Of a stretch of 32,570 nucleotides of DNA, positions 16,470-24,203 are shown one piece after another. The stretch covers positions 1 through 32,570 of the forward strand of contig PLGF01000160.1 of the NCBI GenBank assembly GCA_003138485.1, in the 5' to 3' direction. The DNA is from Verrucomicrobiales bacterium (GTDB lineage: Bacteria; Verrucomicrobiota; Verrucomicrobiia; Limisphaerales; Palsa-1400). Position 1 is the first letter of the stretch. Each line of letters starts with the position of its first letter. The notes under the pieces were generated by a model. The model saw only the letters and a list, made by a program, of their open reading frames with translations. It made no database searches and had not been told where the DNA came from. A program made the translations under genes and the position numbers.

Positions 16470-16648
16470 TGGAAATCCTGGCCGCCATGCTCATTCGCGT
16501 CGAGTTGTCCAATGGACATCGCCTGGTGGCGCATGTTTCGGGCAAACGGCGCCTGGCCTTTGAGCGGATGGCCGTTGGGGACAATGTCCGGGTGCGGATA
16601 TCGCCTTTTGATTTGTCCCAGGGCGCCATCATCGCGGACGGAGAATGA
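16430..16648 (+). CDS. infA: Translation initiation factor IF-1
   Basis: A 72-residue S1/OB-fold IF-1: KDSIETEGRIVEILAAMLIR, VELSNGHRLVAHVSGKRRLA and the ending RVRISPFDLSQGAIIADGE. It binds the A site of the 30S subunit with IF-2 and IF-3. The start (ATG at 16430) lies inside the 3' end of map in another frame, so the two genes share 40 bp. The spacing to rpmJ is 3 bp. Confidence 0.96.
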   Translation: MARKDSIETEGRIVEILAAMLIRVELSNGHRLVAHVSGKRRLAFERMAVGDNVRVRISPFDLSQGAIIADGE

Positions 16649-16651
16649 TTT

Positions 16652-16765
16652 ATGAAAGTACGAGCATCAGTGAAGAAACTTTGCGAAAACTGCAAGATCG
16701 TCAAACGCAAGGGCGTCGTTCGTGTCATTTGCACGAATCCGCGCCACAAACAAAAACAAGGCTAA
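16652..16765 (+). CDS. rpmJ: 50S ribosomal protein L36
   Basis: A 37-residue L36 reading [20 protein letters not shown] then [17 protein letters not shown]. The zinc ligands Cys11, Cys14, Cys27 and His32 are all present, so this is the zinc-binding (C+) form. It is too small to be found by usual length cut-offs. A good Shine-Dalgarno (GGAGA, seven bases upstream) precedes ATG at 16652, and the infA-rpmJ-rpsM order is canonical. Confidence 0.97.
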   Translation: MKVRASVKKLCENCKIVKRKGVVRVICTNPRHKQKQG

Positions 16766-16774
16766 ATTGAATTT

Positions 16775-17170
16775 ATGGCACGTCTCGTAGGAGTTGAAAT
16801 CCCCAGCGAAAAGCGCATCGGCATCGCTTTGCGCTACATCTTTGGCATTGGCCCCTCCAATGCCAGGGTCATCCTTTCCAAGGCGCAAATCGACCCCTCC
16901 ATTCGCGCCAAGGACCTCAACGAACAGCAGTTGTCCCAGATTGTTCACGCCATCCAGGATGGCAAATACGTCATCGAAGGCGACCTCCGCCGCGAGTTGG
17001 GCATGAATCTCAAGCGCCTTCAAGGCATCAAATGCTACCGCGGCATCCGCCACCTCCGCGGTCTCCCGGTGCGCGGCCAGCGCACCTCCACCAACGCCCG
17101 CACCCGCAAAGGCCCCAGAAAGACCGTCGGCGTGCAGCGCAATCCCAACGCCAAGACCGGCATCCATTGA
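16775..17170 (+). CDS. rpsM: 30S ribosomal protein S13
   Basis: A 131-residue S13: [40 protein letters not shown] and the C-terminal [20 protein letters not shown], ending in the basic [20 protein letters not shown]. It sits in the 30S head and contacts the P-site tRNA and L5. It starts 9 bp after rpmJ with gaatttATG. Somewhat longer than E. coli S13 (118 aa). Confidence 0.97.
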   Translation: MARLVGVEIPSEKRIGIALRYIFGIGPSNARVILSKAQIDPSIRAKDLNEQQLSQIVHAIQDGKYVIEGDLRRELGMNLKRLQGIKCYRGIRHLRGLPVRGQRTSTNARTRKGPRKTVGVQRNPNAKTGIH

Positions 17171-17178
17171 TTTGACTT

Positions 17179-17841
17179 ATGGCTGAAGACACAAAGCCCA
17201 AAAAACCCGCTCCGGAGAAAAAGCCCAAAGCCGAGGGACCTCCGCCAGCAGGCGGCGACGCGCCCAAGCACGCCAAGAAACCCGCCGCCGCGCCCGAAGC
17301 CGCCGCCAACGCCGGCAAGAAGCCGGCCGGCCCGCCCGCTGGCGCCCCCGGCGCTCCCGGCGCTCCGGCTGACGCCCCCGGCGCCGCTCCCGCCGCTCCC
17401 GCCATGCCTGTGGCCGGCACCGCCCCCACCGCCGCCGAACTGCTCGGCGACGACGCCGCGTCCAAGAAGATCATCAAGGCCAAGGGCGCCAAGAACATCG
17501 CCGTCGGCATCGCGAACATTTTAGCCACCTTCAACAACACCAACGTCACCATTACCGACATGCACGGCAACGTCCTGGGCTGGTCCAGCGCCGGGCGGGT
17601 CGGTTTCAAAGGCTCGCGCAAAAGCACCGCTTTCGCGGCCCAGCAAGTTGCCCAGGACGCCGCCCGGCAGGCGATGTCCCACGGCATGCGCGAGGTCGAA
17701 ATCCGGGTGCGTGGACCGGGATCGGGCCGGGAGTCCGCCATTCGCGCTTTGCAGGCCATCGGCCTGGAAATCACCACCATCAAGGATTGCACGCCCGTTC
17801 CGCACAACGGCTGCCGCCCCCGCAAAAAACGCCGCGTCTAA
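17179..17841 (+). CDS. rpsK: 30S ribosomal protein S11 with about 95-residue N-terminal extension
   Basis: The C-terminal 120 residues are normal S11: [60 protein letters not shown] and the end [13 protein letters not shown]11 lies on the 30S platform near the mRNA exit. Residues 1-95 are a low-complexity Lys/Pro/Ala/Gly head ([20 protein letters not shown]). The start at 17179 (gacttATG) sits 8 bp after rpsM; a later start at Met76 would leave a long gap and has no ribosome-binding site, so the extension is probably translated. Confidence 0.94.
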   Translation: MAEDTKPKKPAPEKKPKAEGPPPAGGDAPKHAKKPAAAPEAAANAGKKPAGPPAGAPGAPGAPADAPGAAPAAPAMPVAGTAPTAAELLGDDAASKKIIKAKGAKNIAVGIANILATFNNTNVTITDMHGNVLGWSSAGRVGFKGSRKSTAFAAQQVAQDAARQAMSHGMREVEIRVRGPGSGRESAIRALQAIGLEITTIKDCTPVPHNGCRPRKKRRV

Positions 17842-17860
17842 AGCAAAGGAATTTACCGCT

Positions 17861-18469
17861 ATGGCTCGTTATACTGGTCCCCGCACCCGCCTCAGCCGGC
17901 GTTTCGGCATCCCGCTCTTCGGCCCGGACAAATACCTGGAGCGCCGCAACTACGCCCCGGGCGTTCACGGCCCCAAGTCCCGCCGCAAACACACCGACTA
18001 CGGCCTCGCCCTCATCGAGAAGCAGAAGCTGCGTTTTTTCTACGGCCTCATGGAACGCCAGTTTCGCGGCGTCTATGAACGCGCGCTCAAACGGCGCGGC
18101 GTCACAGGCGAGCAGATGCTCCAAATCCTGGAAACCCGTCTCGACAACGTCGTCTATCACCTCGGTTTCGCCATCACCCGCGCCGCCGCCCGTCAGATGG
18201 TCGGCCACGGCCACGTCAAGGTCAACGGCCGCAAAGTCAACATCCCCTCTTTCGCCCTCAAGGTGAACGATGTGGTCGAAGTGCGCGAAAGCAATGTCTC
18301 CCGGCAGTTGGCCACCAAGAACCTTGAACTGTCCACCAGCAAGGTCGTGCCCGATTGGCTGCTCGTCAACAAGGACGCCTTCAAAGGCACCGTCATGCGC
18401 ATCCCGACACGCGATGAAATCCAGCCCATCGCCAACGAACAGGCCGTCGTAGAATTTTATTCCCGCTAA
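17861..18469 (+). CDS. rpsD: 30S ribosomal protein S4
   Basis: A 202-residue S4: ARYTGPRTRLSRRFGIPLFG at the start, FYGLMERQFRGVYERALKRR, and the S4-domain signature LDNVVYHLGFAITRAAARQM VGHGHVKVNGRKVN. It is a primary 16S rRNA binder and, in E. coli, the regulator of the alpha operon. ATG at 17861 has AAAGGA ten bases upstream, and no CxxC zinc motif is present in the N-terminus (C- form). It is followed by a 113-bp gap with two hairpins before rpoA. Confidence 0.96.
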   Translation: MARYTGPRTRLSRRFGIPLFGPDKYLERRNYAPGVHGPKSRRKHTDYGLALIEKQKLRFFYGLMERQFRGVYERALKRRGVTGEQMLQILETRLDNVVYHLGFAITRAAARQMVGHGHVKVNGRKVNIPSFALKVNDVVEVRESNVSRQLATKNLELSTSKVVPDWLLVNKDAFKGTVMRIPTRDEIQPIANEQAVVEFYSR

Positions 18470-18582
18470 ACCAGTTGAAAACCGTCCCGCCCGGCGGGAC
18501 AAAACAATTATAGGGGCTTCTCCGGCCGCGGGAATAAATCCCCGGAGAGGCCAGATTAAAATTGTTGAAAGGACCTTAAATT
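18470..18582 (+). promoter_or_regulatory. Structured gap between rpsD and rpoA
   Basis: Two inverted repeats lie in this 113-bp gap, the longest inside the ribosomal block. The first (18484-18490/18494-18500, gtcccgc/gcgggac, loop ccg) is not followed by a T-run. The second is an 11-bp stem with one G-U pair (18515-18525/18542-18552, ggcttctccgg/ccggagaggcc, 16-nt loop). Possible roles are RNA processing, partial attenuation, or a feedback site for S4 or L17; none is shown by sequence alone. Confidence 0.5.
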
Positions 18583-19596
18583 ATGCCAATGCGTCTAGGA
18601 CGATTCGAAATGCCCAAGCGGCTGACCAAAGAGGACACCACCGCCACTGAAACCTATGCCAAGTTCATCGCCGAACCCTTTGAAACCGGTTACGGCCACA
18701 CCATCGGCAACTCCCTCCGCCGCGTCCTGCTCTCCTCCCTCGAAGGCGCCGCCATCACCTCCATCAAAGTCGATGGCGCCATGCATGAGTTCGCCAGCAT
18801 CGAGGGCATTGGCGAGGACGTCACCGACATCGTCTTGAACCTCAAAAAAATCCTTTTCCGCGCCCATTCGCGCGATCCCCAAACCCTTCTCCTCTCCGTC
18901 AACAAGGAGGGACCCATTCTGGCGGGCGACATCGCTTTGAACCAGAACCTCGAACTGGTCAACCCCAAGCAGCACATCTGCACTCTCGACAAGAAGAAAA
19001 AGTTCGAAATGGAACTCGAAGTCAAAATCGGCCGCGGCTTCTGCCCGGGCGACGAAAACAAGAAACCCGACCAGGCCATCGGCGTCATTGCCATCGACTC
19101 CCTCTTCTCCCCTGTCACCCGCGTCCGCTACGCCGTTGAAAATGCCCGCGTCGGCCAGCGCACCGATTACGACCGCCTCCTGCTGGAAATCTGGACCGAC
19201 GGGCGCATCTCCCCGGACGACGCCCTCACGCAGGCTTCCGCCATCCTCCAGCATCACCTTGATGTCTTTGTCGGCTACGACAAGAACGCCGTGGAGTTCG
19301 AGGAGACCGAGGCGAAGCAGGACGACGAGAAGACCAAGATGAAGAAGCTCCTGAACATGAGCGTCAACGAAATCGAACTGAGCGTCCGCGCCGCCAACTG
19401 CCTCAACAACGCCAACATCACGACGGTGGGCCAACTGGCGATGAAGACCGAGGCCGAGATGCTCAAGTACCGCAACTTCGGCAAGAAATCCCTCAACGAA
19501 ATCAAGGAGAAACTCGCCAGCTTGGGCCTGTCCCTTGGCATGAACCTCGATCCCACCCTCTTGGAAGCCCCCAAGGAAGAGATCAAACCCGAATAA
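18583..19596 (+). CDS. rpoA: RNA polymerase alpha subunit
   Basis: A 337-residue alpha subunit. The N-terminal domain contains the dimer motif EPFETGYGHTIGNSLRRVLL SSLEGAAI (about 31-58). The C-terminal domain starts near residue 259 with VNEIELSVRAANCLNNANIT and contains GKKSLNEIKEKLASLGLSLG; Arg269 matches the E. coli Arg265 that contacts UP-element DNA and activators. The acidic linker (FEETEAKQDDEKTK) joins the two. AAAGGA nine bases before ATG is a good ribosome-binding site, consistent with high, independent translation. rplQ follows after 10 bp, the canonical order. Confidence 0.98.
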   Translation: MPMRLGRFEMPKRLTKEDTTATETYAKFIAEPFETGYGHTIGNSLRRVLLSSLEGAAITSIKVDGAMHEFASIEGIGEDVTDIVLNLKKILFRAHSRDPQTLLLSVNKEGPILAGDIALNQNLELVNPKQHICTLDKKKKFEMELEVKIGRGFCPGDENKKPDQAIGVIAIDSLFSPVTRVRYAVENARVGQRTDYDRLLLEIWTDGRISPDDALTQASAILQHHLDVFVGYDKNAVEFEETEAKQDDEKTKMKKLLNMSVNEIELSVRAANCLNNANITTVGQLAMKTEAEMLKYRNFGKKSLNEIKEKLASLGLSLGMNLDPTLLEAPKEEIKPE

Positions 19597-19606
19597 TCGG
19601 ACTCCT

Positions 19607-20089
19607 ATGCGCCATCTTAAACGCACCGCCAAACTCGGCCGCACCGGCCAGCATCGCAATCGCATGCTCGCCAACCTGGTTTGCAGCCTCATCAAACACC
19701 GCCGCGTGACCACCACCTTGGCCAAGGCCAAGGCCGCCCGATCCGTCGTGGAAAAAGTCATTACTCTCGGCAAGGGCGGCACCCTTCACCAGCGCCGCCT
19801 CGCTTCGGCCCGCCTCCACCAGGACGAGGACGCCATCAAAATCCTCTTCAAAGACATCGCCCCAACCCAAATGGAGCGGCACGGCGGCTACACCCGCATC
19901 GTCCGCCTCAACCAGCGCCAGGGCGACGCCGCCCAAATGGCCATCCTGGAATTTGTCGATGTCCCCGTCCCGGAAGCCCCGGTCCAACCCGCCAAATCCC
20001 CGGAATCCGAGGCCAAAGCCGCGGACAAGAAGGAAGAGAAGAAGCAAGAGAAGAAAGACGCCCCCGCTCCGGCCGCGGCCGCCTCATAA
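19607..20089 (+). CDS. rplQ: 50S ribosomal protein L17 with charged C-terminal tail
   Basis: Residues 1-118 are normal L17: MRHLKRTAKLGRTGQHRNRM, NLVCSLIKHRRVTTTLAKAK and HGGYTRIVRLNQRQGDAAQM. A tail of about 40 residues (VPEAPVQPAKSPESEAKAAD, then KKEEKKQEKKDAPAP) follows. L17 lies near the tunnel exit. It is the last gene of the block. A 7-bp GC hairpin (20077-20083/20097-20103) spans the stop codon but no T-run follows it. Confidence 0.95.
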   Translation: MRHLKRTAKLGRTGQHRNRMLANLVCSLIKHRRVTTTLAKAKAARSVVEKVITLGKGGTLHQRRLASARLHQDEDAIKILFKDIAPTQMERHGGYTRIVRLNQRQGDAAQMAILEFVDVPVPEAPVQPAKSPESEAKAADKKEEKKQEKKDAPAPAAAAS

Positions 20090-20307
20090 AGCACCCGGCG
20101 GCCCAAAGGCTGAATCTTGATCGCGGCAGGGTGGCGTGCCACGACCGTGTGACTGCGCGTTTACGGTTTCGCGGACGCTCCCCCGGACAAGCCAACGACA
20201 CGGCAGAGATCGGGAGCGCGACCAGCCCGCAAAGCCCACGCGCAAGCGTCTGCCCAATAATTTGTTCACTTCTGCAGCCAGTAATTTGATCTAACCTCTC
20301 GGTCGCT

Positions 20308-20330
20308 CTGGCTGGCGTCCCGCCAGCCAG
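20308..20330. repeat. Perfect 10-bp hairpin, REP-like or terminator-like
   Basis: ctggctggcg / cgccagccag with loop tcc is an exact 10-bp inverted repeat. There is no T-run on either side, so it is not a typical intrinsic terminator; a REP-like palindrome or an mRNA-stabilising 3' structure is more likely. Confidence 0.65.
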
Positions 20331-20382
20331 TCGTACGCCTGGAGAAGAGTCACCCTTTGATGGGCTTTCGCGCGGCGCTTAT

Positions 20383-20405
20383 GTTTTCGGCCGGAGGCCG
20401 AAAAC
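20383..20405. repeat. Second perfect 10-bp hairpin
   Basis: gttttcggcc / ggccgaaaac with loop gga, again 10-3-10, located 52 bp after the first. The base of the stem carries TTTT/AAAA, so it could act as a weak terminator in both directions. It belongs to the same non-coding gap. Confidence 0.65.
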
Positions 20406-20536
20406 CGCGAGACGCTCGCGCTCCCTGAAAGCAATCTTATCTGTAACCTTTCCCCCCCCGCTTGCGAATACAATGGCAACCGGGCCATGAATGCCCCGTT
20501 AAAAATGACAATTCAAATGCCAGCCGAATCCATTGT

Positions 20537-21574
20537 ATGAAACACCTCGCTCTCGTTCTCCCGCTCTTCCTCTCCATCCTCAACCCCGCCGTCGCCGGCT
20601 CCATCCCCAGGGAAGAAATCTCCGCGGATGCCAAATGGCTCATTCAACTCGATGCCGCCCAGTTCCGCGCCACCAAAGTCGGCGGCTTCATCACGACCGA
20701 AATGCTGGAAAGAAATCAACCGGCCGTCCAGAAACTCAACACCAAGTTCAAGCTCAACATTGACGTGAACAAAATCGTCGAGGGCATCAGCTCCATCACC
20801 CTTTACGGAACCGATTACGATTCGCCGCAAGACCACGCCGTTTTGTTGATCCGCGCCAGTCCCGACTTTGAGAAGATCGCGGTCGGCTTCCTGGCCGGCA
20901 TGGCTTTGGCCGGCACCAACGCCCCCGTGCGAGTCACGCAGACCCAGCAGGGCGCCCTCGCCTTTTACGACATCCAGGACGCCGCCTACTGCGCGATCCT
21001 TCCGGGCAGGGTGATCGCCATCGGCCGCTCCCGCGAGGTCACCGAACAAGCCGCCAAAGTGCTCGACGGCAAGGCGCCCTGCCTGGCTTCCGCCACGGCC
21101 ATCGGCGGATTTGGCGACATGAAAGAGGCCTTCTTCTTCCTCGGCGTCGCCCAGGGCTTTAATCTGGGCAACAATCTGCCGCCCCAGGCCAAGCTCCTGC
21201 AAGCCGCCGACGCCGGCCGCATCGCCTTGGGCGAGAACGCCAACCTGCTCTTTTTGAACCTTGCCTTGCGAAGCAAATCACCCGAAGTTGTCACCCAGAT
21301 GCAACAAGCCGTCCAGGGTCTCATCGCCATCGGCTCCCTCAGCCAGCCGCAGGACAAGGATGTTGCCCACCTGCTTCAGTCCATCAAAGTTTCCACCGAC
21401 GCGAACGTCGTCAACATCAGCGTCGATTATCCGGTTGACAGAGCCATCGATCAATTGACCAAGGTGCGCGACCAGATGATCAGAAAGCAACATGCCGAGC
21501 CTGCGCCCGCCGAAAATGAAACCTCCAACGCCACGCCTGCAACCGCTCCGGCGGTGCTGCCGGCCACAAACTGA
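20537..21574 (+). CDS. Secreted hypothetical protein, first gene of a sigma/anti-sigma operon
   Basis: The 345-residue product has a clear signal peptide (MKHLALVLPLFLSILNPAVA, cleavage near AVA-G). The mature part is alternating alpha/beta with WLIQLDAAQFRATKVGGFIT, DHAVLLIRASPDFEKIAVGF and a Pro/Ala/Thr-rich tail; I do not recognise a named family. ATG at 20537 fits the signal peptide. An ECF-type sigma gene follows after 14 bp, and the anti-sigma gene follows that, so the three are probably one operon. A role as an envelope protein whose level or state is linked to the sigma factor is inference only. Confidence 0.7.
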   Translation: MKHLALVLPLFLSILNPAVAGSIPREEISADAKWLIQLDAAQFRATKVGGFITTEMLERNQPAVQKLNTKFKLNIDVNKIVEGISSITLYGTDYDSPQDHAVLLIRASPDFEKIAVGFLAGMALAGTNAPVRVTQTQQGALAFYDIQDAAYCAILPGRVIAIGRSREVTEQAAKVLDGKAPCLASATAIGGFGDMKEAFFFLGVAQGFNLGNNLPPQAKLLQAADAGRIALGENANLLFLNLALRSKSPEVVTQMQQAVQGLIAIGSLSQPQDKDVAHLLQSIKVSTDANVVNISVDYPVDRAIDQLTKVRDQMIRKQHAEPAPAENETSNATPATAPAVLPATN

Positions 21575-21588
21575 TTCCGGAGGCGCCG

Positions 21589-22317
21589 ATGGTTTCCGCG
21601 TGCCGCCAGCCAGGGATGGACAACAGCGCAACCCCTGCGCTGAGAATTTCGGGCCGGCTGGCGCGCGCGGGAACCTCAAGCGCTTCATCCCCGCCAAAAG
21701 ATGTGAACGAATCCGGCCAAACTGAATCCAGCCCGGAGGAACTGGCCCGCCTCTCCGCCCAAGGCAGCGTCGCGTCCTTTGAGAAAATCGTTTCGCGTTT
21801 CCAAACCCACATCTTCAACTTCCTCCGCCTCTCCACCCGCCATCATCAGGATGCCGAAGACCTCACCCAGGAAACATTCTGTCAGGCCTGGCGCAGCCTC
21901 CACCGTTACAACCCGTCCCTTTCCTTTGCCCCCTGGCTCTTTGCCATCGCCCGTCACACCGCCGCCAGCCATTTTCGCTCCGCCGAACCCTTCGACCCAC
22001 TGCCGCCCGACACCGGCATCATCGAGGAAAACCCGGCCAGCCTCCTTGCCGCCAAAGACGACTCCGACGCCCTCTGGGGCCTGGCCCGCACCCTCAAACC
22101 CAAACAATGGGAAGCGCTCTGGTTCCGATACGGCGAAGGATTCTCCACCGCCGAAACCGCGCGCGCCATGCACACCAACGAAATCCACGTCAAGGTCCTC
22201 CTCCACCGCGCCCGCGCCGGATTGGCCAAACGCATGGCCTCCAGCGGCCGCGGACCGGCGGCCCCTGTCAAACCCCCAGAACCGGCAACCCAAACCATCC
22301 CCGCCTCGCAACTATGA
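21589..22317 (+). CDS. ECF-type RNA polymerase sigma factor
   Basis: A 242-residue sigma-70-family protein with sigma2 (about 62-130: FEKIVSRFQTHIFNFLRLST, then HHQDAEDLTQETFCQAWRSL and PWLFAIARHTAASHFR) and sigma4 (about 160-215: LKPKQWEALWFRYGEGFSTA ETARAMHTNEIHVKVLLHRA). It lacks sigma1.1 and sigma3, as in ECF factors. The start at 21589 has GGAGG five bases upstream, giving an unusual Ser/Ala/Pro-rich head of about 48 residues; ATG at 21616 is the alternative. It directs RNA polymerase to a small regulon and is presumably held by the membrane anti-sigma factor encoded 10 bp downstream. Confidence 0.92.
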   Translation: MVSACRQPGMDNSATPALRISGRLARAGTSSASSPPKDVNESGQTESSPEELARLSAQGSVASFEKIVSRFQTHIFNFLRLSTRHHQDAEDLTQETFCQAWRSLHRYNPSLSFAPWLFAIARHTAASHFRSAEPFDPLPPDTGIIEENPASLLAAKDDSDALWGLARTLKPKQWEALWFRYGEGFSTAETARAMHTNEIHVKVLLHRARAGLAKRMASSGRGPAAPVKPPEPATQTIPASQL

Positions 22318-22327
22318 AAGGTTGTTT

Positions 22328-22903
22328 ATGATCAAATGCTGGCACTATCGCGGAATCATTACCCGCAGCGCGGATGAAAACACTCCCCTTCCGCCCGCCG
22401 CCCAGTCCCACATCGCCCAATGCCAGGCCTGCCGCCGCCTCTTCGATGCCGAATACGAAATCGTCCGCCGCCTCTCCGCCACCGCCGCCACCCGGATGCG
22501 GCGCCAGCCACCGCCGTTCCTCCACGCCAGAATCATGGCCCGGATCAACGACTCGCAGCCCGTCGTCCATCGCGGTTCGAACCCCGCCCGCCTCCTCTGG
22601 CCCGTCGCCGTGGCCGCCGGATGTATAGCTTTGACAACCATTCTCCTCTGGCCCGGTCCGAGTCCCGTTCCCGTCCAACTCGCCCTCGTCCAGCCGGCGC
22701 GCCCGTCACAAACTGCTCCTTCGCCTGGCGCGCCGCGAGCCGGACTCCCGGTCCAGTGGCCCGCGTTCCCGGAGAACCCGCTGGATACCGAAATGCGCGC
22801 CGTCATCCACGACGCTCGCGGCGCGGTGACCGCCCTGGCCGACAACTTCTTCCCCGAGAAACTCCGCCAAACGATCATGGATTCCCCCGCCTTTCAAAAC
22901 TGA
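22328..22903 (+). CDS. Membrane anti-sigma factor with zinc-binding motif
   Basis: A 191-residue protein. The N-terminus carries HIAQCQACRRLFDAE with His28, Cys32 and Cys35, the HxxxCxxC motif of zinc-associated anti-sigma factors. One membrane segment follows (about 89-108, LLWPVAVAAGCIALTTILLW), then a Pro-rich periplasmic part ending in a short amphipathic region (FFPEKLRQTIMDSPAFQN). Such proteins bind their ECF sigma factor and release it on a signal. It directly follows the sigma gene (10 bp). Its stop lies in the first copy of a 16-bp tandem duplication at the junction with the glycoside hydrolase gene. Confidence 0.85.
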   Translation: MIKCWHYRGIITRSADENTPLPPAAQSHIAQCQACRRLFDAEYEIVRRLSATAATRMRRQPPPFLHARIMARINDSQPVVHRGSNPARLLWPVAVAAGCIALTTILLWPGPSPVPVQLALVQPARPSQTAPSPGAPRAGLPVQWPAFPENPLDTEMRAVIHDARGAVTALADNFFPEKLRQTIMDSPAFQN

Positions 22904-22929
22904 CGCCTATTGCAACTGACGCCTATTGC
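22898..22929. repeat. Exact 16-bp tandem duplication over two convergent stop codons
   Basis: aactgacgcctattgc occurs twice back to back (22898-22913 and 22914-22929). Each copy holds a TGA on the plus strand and, read on the other strand, a TAG. The anti-sigma gene stops in the first copy and the convergent hydrolase gene stops in the second. Confidence 0.9.
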
Positions 22930-24134
22930 TTCAGGGCCGCATAGCGCGGGAGCGGCCCAAGCTCCAGGGAAATCTCGGGCTGCCAGGCGGTCAGGTGGGC
23001 GACATGCGGTTGCGCCAATGTCCAGGCGGCTGCCTTGCGCGCGCCGGTCCCGTTGACAAATACCAGAACAAAATCGCTTTCCGCCAGGCCCGCCAGCTTT
23101 CGGTCCAGCCGGTAGCCGCTCAACTCCGCGGTCATTGTTTTGAGCGCGGTGTAGGCGGGTTTGGGTTCCATATTTTCCCTCACCGTGCCGAAGTTCTGCT
23201 CGTTGTCGGCGGGATCATGTCCGTCATTCTTCCAATCGTACCAGATCGAGAGCGGGACACCGTTGAGCAAATTGCAAAGTTGCTGGCGGACGGCAAAAGC
23301 GGCCTGAGTTTCCAGCGAAACACCCTTGGTATTCGACGCATAACCCCACTCGCCACTCAGGATGGGGATTTTCCCGCGCTTGGATTCCGGCGCGTAACGG
23401 TCCATCATTTCGCGCAGCCTCTTGTAATCCGCCGCGGCGGTTTCCGGCGGCTGATTGGGGTCCCGATAGGGATGGACGCTGACCCCATCCAGGAATTCCA
23501 GCACGCCCGATTGCAGGAAATACTCCATATACCTCCAATCGAACCCCGACATGGCCGGGGCGATAATGGTTGCGGATGGCTCCGCTTCCCGGATGGCCCG
23601 GGCGGTTGCCAATGCCAGAGTGGTGTACTCGCCGGCGTCCGGTTTGGGCCGCCAGAAATCGCCGTTGGGTTCGTTGTAAATCTCCCAAAGGACATGCCGG
23701 CCTCGGAAATGAACCGCCGCCGCCGCCGCCCAGCGCGCGAAGGCGGCAACGCTCTCGGGATGGCGGGGAGAAGCCACATGCCGTTCCGCCGAAGGTTCTC
23801 CGACGGCGCGCCGCGCATCCACCATCGGCTCGTATAAACCGTTCACATAATCCAGGATGTAAAGCGCCCGCAATCCGCGTTGCTCGAGATGGGCGGTCAA
23901 TTCATCATACTCTGTCCAATCATCGACGCCCGCTTTTCTCTCCGTGGCCTCCCAACTGAAATCCATTCGCACAAACTGGAATCCCGCGTTCGTGATCAGG
24001 TCCAGATCGCGCGCGTGTCCGGTGACAAAATGAATGTTGACACCGACGCCTGCGGGAATGACGGCGGGCGGGATTTGGCCGCAAAGAGCCTCCTGCAGGA
24101 GACCCAGCGCCAGGAAAGGGGTGGGAAACTTCAT
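22923..24134 (-). CDS. Secreted clan GH-A-type glycoside hydrolase
   Basis: A 403-residue protein with an N-terminal signal-like segment (about residues 1-20) and a (beta/alpha)8 hydrolase. WEIYNEPNGDF carries the expected acid/base Glu155, and ILSGEWGY the nucleophile Glu262; other barrel features are AGFQFVRMDFSW, LDGVSVHPYR and LSIWYDWKNDGHDP. This layout fits clan GH-A families such as GH5 or GH39; the substrate (plant or algal polysaccharide) cannot be told from sequence by eye. ATG at 24134 is preferred over an upstream in-frame start because it begins the signal peptide. It converges with the anti-sigma gene, their stops being about 20 bp apart. Confidence 0.85.
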   Translation of the reverse strand: MKFPTPFLALGLLQEALCGQIPPAVIPAGVGVNIHFVTGHARDLDLITNAGFQFVRMDFSWEATERKAGVDDWTEYDELTAHLEQRGLRALYILDYVNGLYEPMVDARRAVGEPSAERHVASPRHPESVAAFARWAAAAAVHFRGRHVLWEIYNEPNGDFWRPKPDAGEYTTLALATARAIREAEPSATIIAPAMSGFDWRYMEYFLQSGVLEFLDGVSVHPYRDPNQPPETAAADYKRLREMMDRYAPESKRGKIPILSGEWGYASNTKGVSLETQAAFAVRQQLCNLLNGVPLSIWYDWKNDGHDPADNEQNFGTVRENMEPKPAYTALKTMTAELSGYRLDRKLAGLAESDFVLVFVNGTGARKAAAWTLAQPHVAHLTAWQPEISLELGPLPRYAALKQ

Positions 24135-24203
24135 GCTCAAACAGTAAGACATCGGACCCTGACTTTCGAGTCCCGATGACCGGAATCGGAGCCGTTGGCT
24201 GGT

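Larger units (their letters stand above)
20090..20536. other. Long non-coding gap after rplQ
   Basis: 447 bp without a convincing gene. Two strong hairpins, described separately, occupy 20308-20405. The remainder, including the C-run at 20453-20460, shows no promoter or gene that I can support; the signals for the next operon must lie between about 20410 and 20536. Confidence 0.45.

Noticed and set aside
20084-20488. Small open frames in the gap after rplQ
   Set aside because: They overlap the hairpins, are short and basic, and have no ribosome-binding site or recognisable content.
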